Below are positions 5,060 through 6,215 of a DNA stretch of 6,215 nt, piece after piece (positions within the stretch are counted from its first letter, which is position 1; each line of letters opens with the position of its first letter). The stretch is from Saprospiraceae bacterium (GTDB lineage Bacteria > Bacteroidota > Bacteroidia > Chitinophagales > Saprospiraceae), in assembly GCA_007134625.1 (NCBI GenBank), contig SLKL01000165.1, positions 1-6,215 of the forward strand. The letters run 5' to 3'. The position numbers and the translations under genes are program-made. A model generated the notes under the pieces. It was not told where the DNA came from. It saw only the letters and a program-made list of their open reading frames with translations, and made no database searches.

Positions 5060-6055
5060 ATGAAAATTCTTGTATTAACTGATCACCGTGCCCATACTGT
5101 ACAAAATTCTGTCTATGAATTGGTTGGTATGTTGAAAAAACTTAGACCGGATTCCGACTTTTATGTAGCAAGTCGTGGTCTTGAAGTGAATAATGATTTC
5201 TTTTATGAAATGAACAGCAAAGAGGTATCGGTAAGACGGGCTACCGAGGATTTTCAGTTTTCAGCGGATCATCAATTTTATAGATCGGACTTAGAGGTGC
5301 AAGGAATTGCTGATTTTGACTGGATTATCTTGAGGTTGCCAAGACCCATTCCCATCGGATTTTTTGATTTTTTGAGAGATAATTTTGACGAAAAAAGAAT
5401 AATTAATCGGCCTTCAGGCGTGGAAATAACCGGGAATAAGCTTTTTCTGTTAAACTACCCTCAGTGGTGCCCTCCTATGCGACATTGTAAAAGTACGGAG
5501 GACATTCAGGAATTTGCGGCTGATTTTCCTATAGTGCTTAAACCATTGGAAGATTACGGAGGCAGGGGGCTGGTGAAAATTGACGGTCAAAAAGTCTGGG
5601 AAGGGAATATTGAGACGAACCTAACTACTTTTTTCGAAAAACTAAAAGGAGACGGCAGCTTTGAATATCTGGCGATGAAGTATTTGTCCAATGTGCATTT
5701 GGGAGATAAACGGATTATGATTTCCAATGAGACCATTCTTGGGGCAACATTGCGTTTGCCACCGGAGGGGAATTGGTTGTGTAATGTATCTCAGGGTGGT
5801 CGGTCGGTTGATTCACAGCCCGATGAAAGAGAAACTGCCATAGCATTTGATTTGATTAAGGATATGAAAAAGCACGGCGTAGTACTCTTTGGCTTCGATA
5901 CTTTAACCGGAGATGACGGTTTGCGGTATCTCTCCGAAATCAACACCCTAAGTCTCGGTGGCCTCGCTCCGGCTGACAAAAATTCCCAAATACCCATTAT
6001 GAAAAATGCAGCCCTTGGGATTTGGGATTTTATTTCGCAAGCATCTAAAATGTAG
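5060..6055 (+). CDS. GshB-like ATP-grasp ligase (glutathione synthetase family)
   Basis: Prokaryotic glutathione synthetase joins gamma-glutamylcysteine and glycine using ATP. This 331-residue protein aligns in order with E. coli GshB (316 aa). It has an N-terminal strand MKILVLTDHRAH, a linker IINRPSGVEITGNKLFL at 114-130 resembling the INKP...NEKL region, and IVLKPLEDYGGRGLVKI at 158-174 carrying the ATP lysine (161) and Gly-rich loop. Then come YLSNVHLGDKRIMI at 208-221, a substrate-loop-like segment CNVSQGGRS at 241-249, FGFDTL at 277-282, and the metal-binding SEIN at 292-295. Two segments differ from GshB: RLPRPIP at 92-98 replaces RxDPPFD, and NTLSLGGL at 295-302 replaces the NVTSPT segment, so the substrate may not be that of GshB. 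The ATG at 5060 is chosen because the Rossmann-like first strand begins there. The same frame is open back to an ATG at 4919, but that adds 47 basic, unrelated residues and overlaps the previous gene; an ATG at 5045 is a minor alternative. It follows its ATP-grasp partner by 97 bases. Confidence 0.9.
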   Translation: MKILVLTDHRAHTVQNSVYELVGMLKKLRPDSDFYVASRGLEVNNDFFYEMNSKEVSVRRATEDFQFSADHQFYRSDLEVQGIADFDWIILRLPRPIPIGFFDFLRDNFDEKRIINRPSGVEITGNKLFLLNYPQWCPPMRHCKSTEDIQEFAADFPIVLKPLEDYGGRGLVKIDGQKVWEGNIETNLTTFFEKLKGDGSFEYLAMKYLSNVHLGDKRIMISNETILGATLRLPPEGNWLCNVSQGGRSVDSQPDERETAIAFDLIKDMKKHGVVLFGFDTLTGDDGLRYLSEINTLSLGGLAPADKNSQIPIMKNAALGIWDFISQASKM

Positions 6056-6086
6056 AGATATAAATTAGTTCCGGTTTGCGGACAGA

Positions 6087-6106
6087 ATTCTAATTCAGAT
6101 TGGAAT
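6087..6106. other. Small hairpin after the GshB-like gene
   Basis: attctaat at 6087-6094 pairs with attggaat at 6099-6106 around a tcag loop, giving 8 pairs with one T-G wobble. It lies 32 bases past the stop codon and could mark the transcript end. No T run follows directly; the T8 run at 6183-6190 is too distant to belong to it. The rest of 6056-6215 shows no gene or other clear feature. Confidence 0.35.
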
Positions 6107-6215
6107 AATAATCGGCCTTTAAGGATTTAGACAGACTTTCAGCATGGTAAATTGTGAAGGGAAATTACTTGCTCGTCTTTAATTTTTTTTGAACTGATTG
6201 GATGCATTAGAAATC

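Noticed and set aside
6183..6190. T8 run near the right edge as an intrinsic terminator
   Set aside because: No stem-loop is found immediately upstream of it, and the nearest hairpin ends 76 bases earlier.

Overview
The window looks like chromosomal DNA of a member of the Bacteroidota. The pointers are the character of the Lon protease, A-rich translation starts without a clear Shine-Dalgarno sequence, and a TAnnTTTG-type promoter box (TAcaTTTG) ahead of the second complete gene. No sequence search was possible, so a finer assignment is not justified. All recognisable genes are on the + strand.

Layout: (1) positions 3-95 hold the last 30 codons of an unidentified upstream gene, followed by a small hairpin region. 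(2) Positions 272-2674 encode a complete, apparently intact ATP-dependent protease Lon (800 aa). (3) Positions 2675-3498 are an 824-base stretch with no credible gene but very dense repeat structure. It has a 59-bp near-identical direct repeat, a 24-bp perfect inverted repeat bounding about 330 bp, six copies of a 10-base boundary word resembling gtaactattt, a 35-bp inverted repeat, a perfect 15-bp-stem hairpin, and two tandem hairpin units whose stems differ by a compensatory base pair. This resembles a mosaic of palindromic intergenic elements (REP-like or MITE-like). (4) Positions 3499-4962 encode a 487-aa protein whose motif order suggests a circularly permuted ATP-grasp ligase. (5) Positions 5060-6055 encode a 331-aa ATP-grasp enzyme of the glutathione synthetase (GshB) type. 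(6) The last 160 bases contain one small hairpin and no gene.

The two ATP-grasp genes lie head to tail, 97 bases apart, and probably act together. ATP-grasp ligases join a carboxylate to an amine or thiol through an acyl-phosphate, so a consecutive pair could make a small peptide or peptide-like metabolite, or modify a peptide, in two steps. The product cannot be read from the sequence. Lon is a housekeeping and stress protease and has no evident functional link to the pair. The main points of interest are the uncharacterised ATP-grasp pair and the structured intergenic region before it.
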